From positions 901,581-965,580 of the forward strand of contig NMRA01000003.1 of assembly GCA_002633005.1 (NCBI GenBank): DNA of 64,000 nucleotides, read 5' to 3'. A program made the position numbers and the translations under genes. The notes under the pieces are model-generated. The model was not told the origin of the DNA. It saw nothing but the letters and a program-made list of their open reading frames with translations, and searched no databases. The stretch comes from Phoronis australis. Its lineage: Eukaryota > Phoronida > Phoronidae. The first letter of the stretch is position 1; each line of letters begins with the position of its first letter. This document shows, piece by piece, positions 49,159-55,780 of this stretch.

Positions 49159-50034
49159 TGGATATCCCTTCCACTTGACCAACGACTTTGTCTTTCCTTT
49201 CTTTATGATTTTTTCAATCCTGTATATCTCTTGGTTCGTCTTTTGCAACTCTGCTTCATAGAAAGTACCTTTTATTTCATCCCCATTATAATCAGTTATT
49301 TTGTAGGTTACCGGCGTAGTGTTTTGTACAGTCGATACAGTAAATATCTCTTCTGTCCATCTCGGTGTATATCCTTTTTCAAACGTCTTCTTCTTTTTAG
49401 CGATTCTTACTTTATCACCCGCGGTAAATTTTGCATTGAAAGTTTTTATTCCATAATGACCTGGATATAAATTCATCCACACTCTAGTTTCATTTTTCTT
49501 TTTACTCGCTTCAACAGGCGTCATATTGATGGAAGAATGCTTAGTGTTGTTGTATTGATTTACCAAATCATCGAGAACATTGATATACACTCTAGTGGAA
49601 TTGGCAGAAAAATATTTCCACATCTTTTCTTTCATCGTCCTATTCCACCTTTCAACCACACTTGATTTTTCTTCATTTTCAGTAGAGTATAGTTCAATCA
49701 TTTCTTGTACATCCTTGTTATAAAATTCCTTTCCTTTGTCCACCCACATTTTTGCAGGTTTCCTTTCTTTAAAAATCTTTTTCAATGCCCTTGCCACTGA
49801 TTTACCCGTTTTATCTTTTAATGGTACCAACCACCCGTATTTAGAAAATATATCAATAACGGTCAATAGATATCGAGTTCCGCGATTGAATTTTGAGAAC
49901 GCCCGCATCTCTACTAAATCCGCAGCCCATATTTCGTCAATACCATTAACTCTTACCCTTCGCCGTTGAAATTTTTTAACAACAGGCTTATGTAATTCAT
50001 CTGCGAGTTGGTCAGACCATTTTAGCGCTTTTTT
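49111..50034 (-). CDS. Polinton integrase (retroviral type, C-terminal chromodomain)
   Basis: Inserts element DNA into the host chromosome. The frame is open from 50,034 and has its first ATG at 49,908, but conserved-looking sequence precedes that ATG (LADELHKPVVKKFQ, then NGIDEIWAADLVEM), so translation must begin upstream of it. The first catalytic Asp is in the AADLVEM/TVIDIFSKYGW region, the second in WVDKGKEFYN and the Glu in EKSSVVERWNRT. A C-terminal chromodomain (YRIEKIIKKGKTKSLVKWKG...SWVAHKELMD) follows. No N-terminal HHCC finger or start codon is visible in this frame. The upstream gene ends in the overlapping frame at a slippery heptamer, so the product may be made as a -1 frameshift fusion. 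The last 15 codons lie in the terminal inverted repeat. Confidence 0.92.
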   Translation of the reverse strand, partial: KKALKWSDQLADELHKPVVKKFQRRRVRVNGIDEIWAADLVEMRAFSKFNRGTRYLLTVIDIFSKYGWLVPLKDKTGKSVARALKKIFKERKPAKMWVDKGKEFYNKDVQEMIELYSTENEEKSSVVERWNRTMKEKMWKYFSANSTRVYINVLDDLVNQYNNTKHSSINMTPVEASKKKNETRVWMNLYPGHYGIKTFNAKFTAGDKVRIAKKKKTFEKGYTPRWTEEIFTVSTVQNTTPVTYKITDYNGDEIKGTFYEAELQKTNQEIYRIEKIIKKGKTKSLVKWKGYPESFNSWVAHKELMDV

Positions 50035-50513
50035 TCAATACCCATTCCCATCTTCATCTTGGTCCCAATAATCTTACTCACGATCGACTTGTCCAACCTT
50101 TCCCTAACCGTCGGATTAACGATGCCATCGAGCTCGGACAACATATTTTTATCGCACACGCTATTTCGAGTAGCGGTATCTTTATGCTTCATGTAGCAAA
50201 CGTCGTGGCGAAAGGCGGTTTCATCTACTCTATTGACGGGCTTACTCCAGTCTTGAGGAGTCAAATCAGCCTTTAACCTCTTTTTCAAATTGGTGCCGGG
50301 TCCTGTAAAGTTATGTCCGGGCAAGTGCAGTTCAAAAGGGAGATTATTGATGACGTCGTTCAAACTACCACCCTTCGCGGAACCTTTCACAAACTGCGTC
50401 TTTGTAGTAAAACACACGATACAAGACCCTCTTTTCATAGGTCTACCATTTTTAGAGACGGAACAATGTTCTCCGCTCGTCCCCGTAACTTTTTTACACT
50501 TTACGCAATACAT
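50022..50513 (-). CDS. zinc-ribbon and phospholipase A2-like protein
   Basis: 163 residues. Residues 3-34 hold two CxxC pairs (CVKC, CIVC) that should bind zinc. Residues 58-80 (LPFELHLPGHNFTGPGTNL) resemble the calcium loop of parvovirus VP1-type PLA2, and residues 102-107 (RHDVCY) match its HDxxY active site. In parvoviruses this enzyme breaches endosomal membranes during entry; the same role is inferred here. The C-terminus is basic (KMKMGMGIEKKR). Minus strand, divergent from the Bcl-2-like gene with 42 bp between starts. Its end overlaps the open integrase frame by 13 bases at an A_AAA_AAG heptamer. Confidence 0.8.
   Translation of the reverse strand: MYCVKCKKVTGTSGEHCSVSKNGRPMKRGSCIVCFTTKTQFVKGSAKGGSLNDVINNLPFELHLPGHNFTGPGTNLKKRLKADLTPQDWSKPVNRVDETAFRHDVCYMKHKDTATRNSVCDKNMLSELDGIVNPTVRERLDKSIVSKIIGTKMKMGMGIEKKR
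50028..50034 (-). promoter_or_regulatory. candidate -1 ribosomal frameshift site A_AAA_AAG
   Basis: On the minus strand the last PLA2 codons read GAA AAA AAG CGC TAA. The heptamer A AAA AAG is in the correct zero-frame register for simultaneous slippage (XXXYYYZ class). Slipping one base back leads directly into the integrase frame, which is open there and blocked just upstream by a TGA at 50,037-50,035. I could not define a convincing downstream pseudoknot. The alternative is a one-base loss in the A7 run. Confidence 0.55.
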
Positions 50514-50555
50514 TTTGCTTTTATATATAAGATTTTTATATATTTATATTAAAAC
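50514..50555. promoter_or_regulatory. divergent AT-rich promoter between PLA2-like and Bcl-2-like genes
   Basis: The 42 bp are almost wholly A and T with several TATATA/TATATTTA words (TTTATATATAAG, TTTATATATTTATATT). Both genes start at its edges, so it must serve both directions, and leaders must be very short. Confidence 0.5.
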
Positions 50556-50939
50556 ATGGAACGAGTCCAAAGAGAAGCACGGAGAATAGCCAAAGACGTG
50601 ATCATGAGTCACCCACCGTCCAATCGATACAGCGAAACCATGAAAAGAATCGTTGTCCGACTATCCGACGAAAATTTCGGAGGTCTCGTTGACATAGAGA
50701 TCCCGGACGAATCCACTCTCGTCAGAATAGCCGATGGTATTTTTGCGGACAGGCGAATAAACTGGGGGAGAATCGCGTCCTTGTACGCTTTCGCCTATCA
50801 TCTCGTGACCAAATACGATCACGATCCGATCCAACTCACCACGTTTGTCGGGAACTATGTTGTCACCAAGCTCGGTCCATGGATTTTAGATCACGGGGGT
50901 TGGGATTCATTTGACGAGTATTTCTCTCGGTGGAAATAA
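50556..50939 (+). CDS. Bcl-2 family homologue (viral-type)
   Basis: 127 residues. Residues 59-83 (ADGIFADRRINWGRIASLYAF...) carry the BH1 signature NWGRI with its hydrophobic helix, and residues 109-123 (WILDHGGWDSFDEYF) carry BH2 with the G-G-W core. Residues 27-40 (ETMKRIVVRLSDEN) are BH3-like. There is no C-terminal membrane anchor, so the protein should be soluble. Viral Bcl-2 proteins bind BH3-only or BAX/BAK-type proteins and delay death of infected cells (known for adenovirus E1B-19K and herpesvirus homologues); that role is inferred here. Flanked by PLA2-like and ATPase genes inside intact element boundaries, so it is a Polinton gene and not a host exon. The start is the only ATG directly after the A-rich leader. 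Confidence 0.88.
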   Translation: MERVQREARRIAKDVIMSHPPSNRYSETMKRIVVRLSDENFGGLVDIEIPDESTLVRIADGIFADRRINWGRIASLYAFAYHLVTKYDHDPIQLTTFVGNYVVTKLGPWILDHGGWDSFDEYFSRWK

Positions 50940-50968
50940 ATAAGAATTTTATACTACTATTAAAAAAC

Positions 50969-51772
50969 ATGGAAGTGAAAGACCTCTCGTGGAACGATAC
51001 GGTCATGAAACGACACAATCATCCTCTTCTACCCAAAAGCATAAGAGGAGTTCTTGTAGGTAAATCGGGATGTGGTAAAACCACGTTACTACTCAATTTA
51101 TTGCTAAGACCGGGTTGGCTCGACTATAACAAGTTGGCAGTGTTTGGCAAGAGTCTTTTCCAGTCGGAATACCGTATCCTGAAGAAAGCTTTCGAAGAGA
51201 AACTACCGAAAGAAACGATTATGAGGTTGTTTGATTTACGCGATGATATAATGAAAGCGGACGTTTCACCCTCAGCATTAGTCGAGGAATGGGCCAAGCA
51301 ACTTAGAGTCAATAACGGGACGCGGGGAAACTCCGACATCGAATGCAACTTTTACGAATCCGCCGAAGACGTGCCAGATCCCCGCGATTTAAGTTGTCAA
51401 AATAAGAATCTAATGATATTCGATGACTTGCTACTAGAGAAACAAAACAAATGCGAATCCTACTACATCCGCGGCAGACATAGCAACGTAGATTGTTTCT
51501 ACCTCTCTCAAAACTATTTCAAACTTCCGAGACAAACGATAAGAGAAAATGCCAATTTTATTTGTTTGTTCCCTCAAGATCTTAAAAACATCAATCACAT
51601 CTACAACGATCACGTGAGTCAAGACATGACAAAAGACGAGTTTAGGAAATTGTGTAAAACGGCTTGGGAACAACCTCACGGTTTTGTTGTCATCGACCAA
51701 ACGAGCGAAAAGACGAATGGCAAGTATCGCTCCGGATTAGATACATTTTACGTACCCGATGCAATAAATTAA
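50969..51772 (+). CDS. A32/FtsK-HerA type DNA packaging ATPase
   Basis: 267 residues from the ATG at 50,969. An upstream in-frame ATG at 50,930 would overlap the Bcl-2-like gene and add a non-conserved leader, and 50,969 has the element's typical A-rich leader. Walker A is GKSGCGKT (31-38), Walker B is NLMIFDDLL (147-155), and SQNYFKLPRQTIREN (180-194) is the usual sensor region of A32-like ATPases. It drives genome packaging into the capsid. An ATCTC/GAGAT hairpin (51,777-51,790) follows the stop. Confidence 0.93.
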   Translation: MEVKDLSWNDTVMKRHNHPLLPKSIRGVLVGKSGCGKTTLLLNLLLRPGWLDYNKLAVFGKSLFQSEYRILKKAFEEKLPKETIMRLFDLRDDIMKADVSPSALVEEWAKQLRVNNGTRGNSDIECNFYESAEDVPDPRDLSCQNKNLMIFDDLLLEKQNKCESYYIRGRHSNVDCFYLSQNYFKLPRQTIRENANFICLFPQDLKNINHIYNDHVSQDMTKDEFRKLCKTAWEQPHGFVVIDQTSEKTNGKYRSGLDTFYVPDAIN

Positions 51773-51799
51773 AAAAATCTCACGCGAGATAAAAACGAG

Positions 51800-52573
51800 A
51801 TGGAATTGGAATTACTCGAGAAAATTGCTCGAAATACCGAACCCAAACAGTCGGTCATGCTAATGGTGAACGACAACAAAACTCAGTTCAAGACGAGGTT
51901 CAATCCTCCGATCCAACTTAAAAAGGATAAAAACTACGAGATTGCTCTCGTCAGACTGGAGACGTACTACTCTTTTCCAAACATTGACGCTACAAACAAC
52001 AATTTTAGATACTCTCACGACGAGGGTAAAACGTGGACAGACATCTTCCTACCCGAAGGTAGCTACGACATTACAGACATCAACGACACCATTCGGCAAA
52101 AGATGAAGCAGAAAGGACACTACGACTCTGCCAACGACGAATTTACCATTACGATCTCGGCCAACTCAAACACCCTCAAGTCTATCCTCATGATGATGGA
52201 TGGTTACCGAGTAGACTTTTCGCGACCAAACTCTATCGCCAGCGTGCTAGGTTTTGATAGAAAAACGTACTCGAGTTATTTTATCGAGTCTGAAAAGACG
52301 GTCAACATTCTTTCCATCAATACGATACTAGTCAACATCGACATCATCTCTGGCAGTTACGTTAATGGCACATCCCAAAACACCATCTACTCGTTCTTCC
52401 CCAACGTCTCTCCGGGTTATAAAATAGTCGAAACACCGGTGAATTTGGTCTATCTACCCGTAACGCTAGACACGCTCCACAGTCTAGAAACGACTCTTAC
52501 GGATCAAAACGGTTCCCCGCTCAATCTGAGAGGTGAGAATTTGTCCATTAGATTTCACATTAGAGAAATTTGA
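51800..52573 (+). CDS. minor capsid protein (penton-like, single jelly-roll)
   Basis: 257 residues, full length and unbroken. The layout fits the conserved Polinton minor capsid (penton) protein: a short N-terminal helix, then a beta-rich body with LKKDKNYEIALVRLETYYSF, YDITDINDTI, SIASVLGFD, and a C-terminal NLRGENLSIRFHIREI. In Polintons the penton occupies the capsid vertices; the fibre-like protein of this element would be its natural partner. Assigned by recall of the family and by position after the ATPase; no catalytic motif exists to confirm it. Confidence 0.75.
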   Translation: MELELLEKIARNTEPKQSVMLMVNDNKTQFKTRFNPPIQLKKDKNYEIALVRLETYYSFPNIDATNNNFRYSHDEGKTWTDIFLPEGSYDITDINDTIRQKMKQKGHYDSANDEFTITISANSNTLKSILMMMDGYRVDFSRPNSIASVLGFDRKTYSSYFIESEKTVNILSINTILVNIDIISGSYVNGTSQNTIYSFFPNVSPGYKIVETPVNLVYLPVTLDTLHSLETTLTDQNGSPLNLRGENLSIRFHIREI

Positions 52574-52621
52574 GATAAAATAAAAGCTCTTTTCATATTT
52601 AAAAAAAGTATATTTTGGTAT

Positions 52622-52693
52622 ATGAATTTTTCTTTTCTGATGGACGATGATTGGGATGTCGAATTAAATAAAAAAATATTATATATAAAATGA
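52622..52693 (+). CDS. possible 23-residue micro-ORF upstream of the GLYL protein
   Basis: ATG at 52,622 runs to a TGA at 52,691 that overlaps the next start codon (ATGA, 52,690-52,693). The product would be acidic in its middle (MDDDWDVEL) and lysine-rich at the end. The ATGA overlap is typical of translational coupling, but in a eukaryote it may act only as an upstream ORF lowering translation of the next gene. Conservation is unknown. Confidence 0.25.
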   Translation: MNFSFLMDDDWDVELNKKILYIK

Positions 52694-53295
52694 GTCGTTA
52701 CGTTAATGTAAAAGTCAATATATCGGAGGGGCAGAAAGCGAAAATACAATCCGCCCTTCAATCCAACGAACCCGTAAGCATTCGCATCGGTCACAATGAT
52801 CTGACGGGTCATGACGTTCTAGCGCTTACAAACTCTCAAGTGAATAAATTGGCGAAAGCCTACCAATCTGGCAAAGGTGTCACCATCAAAATGAGCAAAT
52901 CGCAAATTGCGTACAACCTCAAAGTCGAAGGAGGTTTTCTGGGAGCACTCGCTGGTCTAGCCGCTCGATTTCTTCCAACGATCGCGAAAACGGTATTGCC
53001 AGCTCTAGGAGTCGGAGCTCTATCAGGACTCGCGAATGCGGGAATGCAAAAAGCTCTCGGATCAGGACTTTATCTCAAGAAAGGAGGATGCGTATGCCAG
53101 GTAGAAACGGATGGAAAAGGACTCTATCTTGGTCAGGTATCGGGATCGGGCTTCGAATCCGTTGGTGATGGCCTGTATCTGAGGAAACAAGGTGGCCTAT
53201 ACGAGATGACGGAGCCGAATCCGACGGGTCGTGGCCTCCTTCTCGGTCCCAACAGTCCTCTTAAGAACATCCCCATTCTAGGTTGGTTGTTGTAA
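52690..53295 (+). CDS. conserved Polinton virion-type protein with hydrophobic segment and GLYL repeats
   Basis: 201 residues. The N-terminal 75 residues form a mixed alpha/beta region (VNVKVNISEGQKAKIQSAL, VTIKMSKSQIAYN). Residues about 79-116 are hydrophobic and Gly/Ala-rich (GGFLGALAGLAARFLPTIAK...). Three later repeats contain GLYL (SGLYLKKGG, KGLYLGQ, DGLYLRKQGG), and the protein ends in a short hydrophobic tail (IPILGWLL). Proteins of this plan recur in animal Polintons. By analogy with adenovirus proteins VI and X a membrane-active or core role is plausible, but no function is demonstrated. Confidence 0.65.
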   Translation: MSRYVNVKVNISEGQKAKIQSALQSNEPVSIRIGHNDLTGHDVLALTNSQVNKLAKAYQSGKGVTIKMSKSQIAYNLKVEGGFLGALAGLAARFLPTIAKTVLPALGVGALSGLANAGMQKALGSGLYLKKGGCVCQVETDGKGLYLGQVSGSGFESVGDGLYLRKQGGLYEMTEPNPTGRGLLLGPNSPLKNIPILGWLL

Positions 53296-53329
53296 GATAT
53301 TTAAAAAATAATCCACTCCTTTATAAAAA

Positions 53330-53774
53330 ATGGAAGAAGACGGACAAAAGTTCCGTTTGCGTAAAATTTTCGAGATCCAACAAACTCTCGAAAACGAAAA
53401 GGAAAGACGTCAACTCCTCAGTAGGAAATACAAGAGAGTCATTAGTATTATTGGAAACGTCGACATCGTCTTGACAGCGACGAGTATGGGCATGGGAGTG
53501 GCTGGTGTAGGACTTCTCTCTACCGTCGACTCTTGTCTCGGGTATCCTAAGCCTCGTCGGTCGTCAGGTCAACAAGAAACTGATGCGCAAGGTTGAAAAA
53601 CACGATAAATTGAAAACTTTAGCCGAGGCTAAATTGAACGTCATCAGTGATCAAATCTCTAAAGCTTTGGACGATGATAGAGTGTCAGAAGAAGAGTTTT
53701 CTCGCCTCCTCCACGTCTTGACTAAATATGAAAAGATGAAAGAAGAGATCCGCTCCAAAACGATGAACCCTTGA
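53330..53774 (+). pseudogene. small hydrophobic Polinton protein, frame broken
   Basis: The first frame (53,330-53,596) starts MEEDGQKFRLRKIFEIQQTL, a basic helical region, then a hydrophobic stretch (TATSMGMGVAGVGLLS), after which it runs into unrelated sequence and stops. A second frame, +1 relative to the first and continuing to 53,774, supplies a hydrophobic continuation and a C-terminal helical domain (HDKLKTLAEAKLNVISD, then VSEEEFSRLLHVL). The switch point is near 53,520. The hydrophobic segment seems shorter than in related Polinton proteins, suggesting a small deletion that also shifted the frame. A seven-base hairpin follows the stop. Confidence 0.6.
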
Positions 53775-53789
53775 TCGTAACGTAGCGAT

Positions 53790-53852
53790 GCGATCAAAAC
53801 AGCGATCAAAACAGCGATCAAAACAGCGATCAAAACAGCGATCAAAACAGCG
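53790..53852. repeat. 12-bp minisatellite (GCGATCAAAACA), 5 copies
   Basis: Perfect head-to-tail copies in the spacer between two virion genes. The CGATCAA word also forms the right arm of a hairpin with TTGATCG at 53,771-53,777, overlapping the preceding stop codon. Confidence 0.9.
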
Positions 53853-53871
53853 TTTCATTATAAAAAAATTT

Positions 53872-53903
53872 AATCTTTAGAAAAAATGTCATTTCTAAAG
53901 ATT
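53872..53903 (+). promoter_or_regulatory. hairpin enclosing the start codon of the next gene
   Basis: AATCTTTAGAAA (53,872-53,883) and TTTCTAAAGATT (53,892-53,903) are perfect complements, leaving an 8-base loop that contains the ATG at 53,886. In RNA the start codon would sit in the loop of a 12-bp stem. Confidence 0.7.
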
Positions 53904-54761
53904 ACCGATCCCAAGAAAAGAGACTCGATCGTGTCTGAATTCCTCAAGACAAAGAGGAATATTCGAGCTCAACAGATGACTGAGCGACTAGGCGAACAAG
54001 ACTCGCTAGCGTCATTAGCTAAACAATTTAAACCAATCACGGACGCGCAGTCCGAGATGACTTCTGGTATAATAAATGAACTCATACCATTACGAGAAAA
54101 ACAATCGTCTTTACTAAAAGCGATAGAAGGGATTCCATCGTTACCTCCAATCCCTGCTCTAGATTTTGACGATACCAAGGATGATTACGCTCCACCCGTC
54201 AACATTGGTCGGATTGCACAGGAATACCTCAGCCGATCGATGGGCAAAGAAGCTGATAAGACCTATGGACTTTATCCAGGAACGGATGATCAGTTGTACA
54301 TTGGCGACTCTAAATTGAGTTTCAACGACGACAACCTCATCGTCAAGGGCAAGGAATACGAGGGCACACCGGGACTGTGGGAGTTGATTGTTATGAGTCG
54401 ACCCGATGAGAACGTGTACACTCGAGAAGACTATGAAAACTACGCGAGGATTATGACAACGACCAACGCGCTAAAGAGGGAAGGTAAAGATAATACGCCA
54501 AAGTCGAGTAAGGCGTGGAAATGGGTAAACGTGCTGTCAGATATATGGAGACATAGGAAACAATTTGAAGGTAAAGGGGTTGATACAGTCATCATTCCGA
54601 GCGATCCTAACGCGTTGCTCGAACGACTCGACTTGCTCATGGCGAGTAAAGCGGCTGGCAATACCGGTGTTAGGAATGAAATCGTGTCTATAAGCGATGA
54701 ATTGAAACGACAAGACGTGATTGACGCGTCGACTTATAAAAAATTAATGTCCGTATTATAA
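53886..54761 (+). CDS. conserved Polinton protein (DUF8207-type)
   Basis: 291 residues. The N-terminus is a charged helical region (DPKKRDSIVSEFLKTKRNIR) resembling a coiled coil through residue about 80, followed by a Pro-rich linker. A central domain contains TYGLYPGTDDQLYIGDSKL and YEGTPGLWELIV, which I recognise from proteins recurring in animal Polintons and believe correspond to DUF8207. The C-terminal half is helical. Function unknown; its place among capsid genes suggests a virion or assembly role. The start codon lies in a 12-bp hairpin. Confidence 0.7.
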   Translation: MSFLKITDPKKRDSIVSEFLKTKRNIRAQQMTERLGEQDSLASLAKQFKPITDAQSEMTSGIINELIPLREKQSSLLKAIEGIPSLPPIPALDFDDTKDDYAPPVNIGRIAQEYLSRSMGKEADKTYGLYPGTDDQLYIGDSKLSFNDDNLIVKGKEYEGTPGLWELIVMSRPDENVYTREDYENYARIMTTTNALKREGKDNTPKSSKAWKWVNVLSDIWRHRKQFEGKGVDTVIIPSDPNALLERLDLLMASKAAGNTGVRNEIVSISDELKRQDVIDASTYKKLMSVL

Positions 54762-54767
54762 AATACA

Positions 54768-55292
54768 ATGTTTATTCCGAAGAATCGTGGATTTAAAAGA
54801 CAGTACGTGTACGGAGGGGCAGGCATCTTTGATGGAATAGCCAGGTTTTTCACTCGACTCTTTTCCAGTGATGCCGCTAGACAGATTTCCTCCACTGCCC
54901 TCGTTGCAGGAAAAAGTGCGGCCAAGGAGGTGGGTAAGAAAGCCTTGGACGTTGGCAAGGTCGCGGCCATCAATGCCGGTAAGAAACTGATAGAAAAGAG
55001 CGTCACCAAAGTCCTCACTCCCGCGTCTCAGTCCATTCTACAAAAGTACGCGGGCATACCCATGCAAGAGTCTTCACCAGACGCCGTAGCCAAGAAAGCT
55101 CAAAAGGTGTTGAGTAAATACATCAACGACGGAGCTCAAAACATCAACTCTCTCATAGACGGAAGCGGACACGGTGGAAACGCGGTAAACGCAAAGGCTA
55201 TCAATGCCAAGGCTATCAATGCCAAGGCTATCGCGATTCAAGACCTCGTTCGAAAACTCAACGCTCGTGGATCCGGTCTGAAAACGGCGTGA
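54768..55292 (+). CDS. conserved basic Ala/Lys-rich Polinton protein, candidate virion core protein
   Basis: 174 residues, rich in Lys and Ala. An N-terminal amphipathic stretch (GGAGIFDGIARFFTRLF) is followed by a helical region (KSAAKEVGKKALDVGKVAAI) and a C-terminal module ending AIAIQDLVRKLNARGSGLK. A 15-bp tandem triplication (55,192-55,236) encodes NAKAI repeats. The starting amphipathic helix and basic body resemble membrane-active or DNA-condensing capsid proteins such as adenovirus VI/VII in composition only. Starts 6 bp after the preceding stop. Confidence 0.6.
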   Translation: MFIPKNRGFKRQYVYGGAGIFDGIARFFTRLFSSDAARQISSTALVAGKSAAKEVGKKALDVGKVAAINAGKKLIEKSVTKVLTPASQSILQKYAGIPMQESSPDAVAKKAQKVLSKYINDGAQNINSLIDGSGHGGNAVNAKAINAKAINAKAIAIQDLVRKLNARGSGLKTA

Positions 55293-55343
55293 AATAATTT
55301 TCGTGAAAATGACATAAAGAATTGGGATTTCGTTTAAAAAACA

Positions 55344-55709
55344 ATGTCCGCTATAGAATTCAGACGCGATGATCATACGAAATACAACTCGTTCACCATC
55401 AGAATCAAGAACGCAATGTTTAGCTTGAAAGAGTGCGAGATTCTCGAAATTCAAGACACAGAGTACGGTTATCAAAAGGTTGTCGTACAACTACCCGAAA
55501 AGTGGATTGATACGATGAAAGAGTACGAGGAAGACGTCAACGATTACATCGCGGAACACGCCGTAGACCCCGTAAAGCTCGTATACGGAAACAAAATTTA
55601 CGCGAAAAAGAGACTCTCGACCTCGGAAAAGAACCTCGGTCGTGTAAAATTACGGGGTGTGTTTGTCAACTCTGAATATAAAGCGTTCCCCCAGCTTTGG
55701 GTGATGTAG
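55344..55709 (+). CDS. conserved small Polinton protein of unknown function
   Basis: 121 residues, no transmembrane segment or known catalytic motif. It has an acidic central helix (WIDTMKEYEEDVNDYIAEHA) and a C-terminal stretch (KLRGVFVNSEYKAFPQLW) resembling proteins next to capsid genes in other Polintons. The preceding spacer contains ATTTTC/GAAAAT complementary blocks (55,297-55,310). It lies directly upstream of the major capsid gene, so an assembly role is possible but unproven. Confidence 0.55.
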   Translation: MSAIEFRRDDHTKYNSFTIRIKNAMFSLKECEILEIQDTEYGYQKVVVQLPEKWIDTMKEYEEDVNDYIAEHAVDPVKLVYGNKIYAKKRLSTSEKNLGRVKLRGVFVNSEYKAFPQLWVM

Positions 55710-55780
55710 ACTAGTTTTTTTAAATTTTTTATGTCAACAAAAATGATATAAATTTTTTTTTCTCATTAGTAAATAAAAGT

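Noticed and set aside
50930-50968. Longer ATPase N-terminus from the ATG at 50,930
   Set aside because: It overlaps the Bcl-2-like gene and adds a non-conserved leader; the ATG at 50,969 fits the leader pattern and Walker A spacing.
53790-53852. CRISPR-like array
   Set aside because: The copies are 12 bp, contiguous and without unique spacers, and the context is an animal transposon; it is a simple minisatellite.
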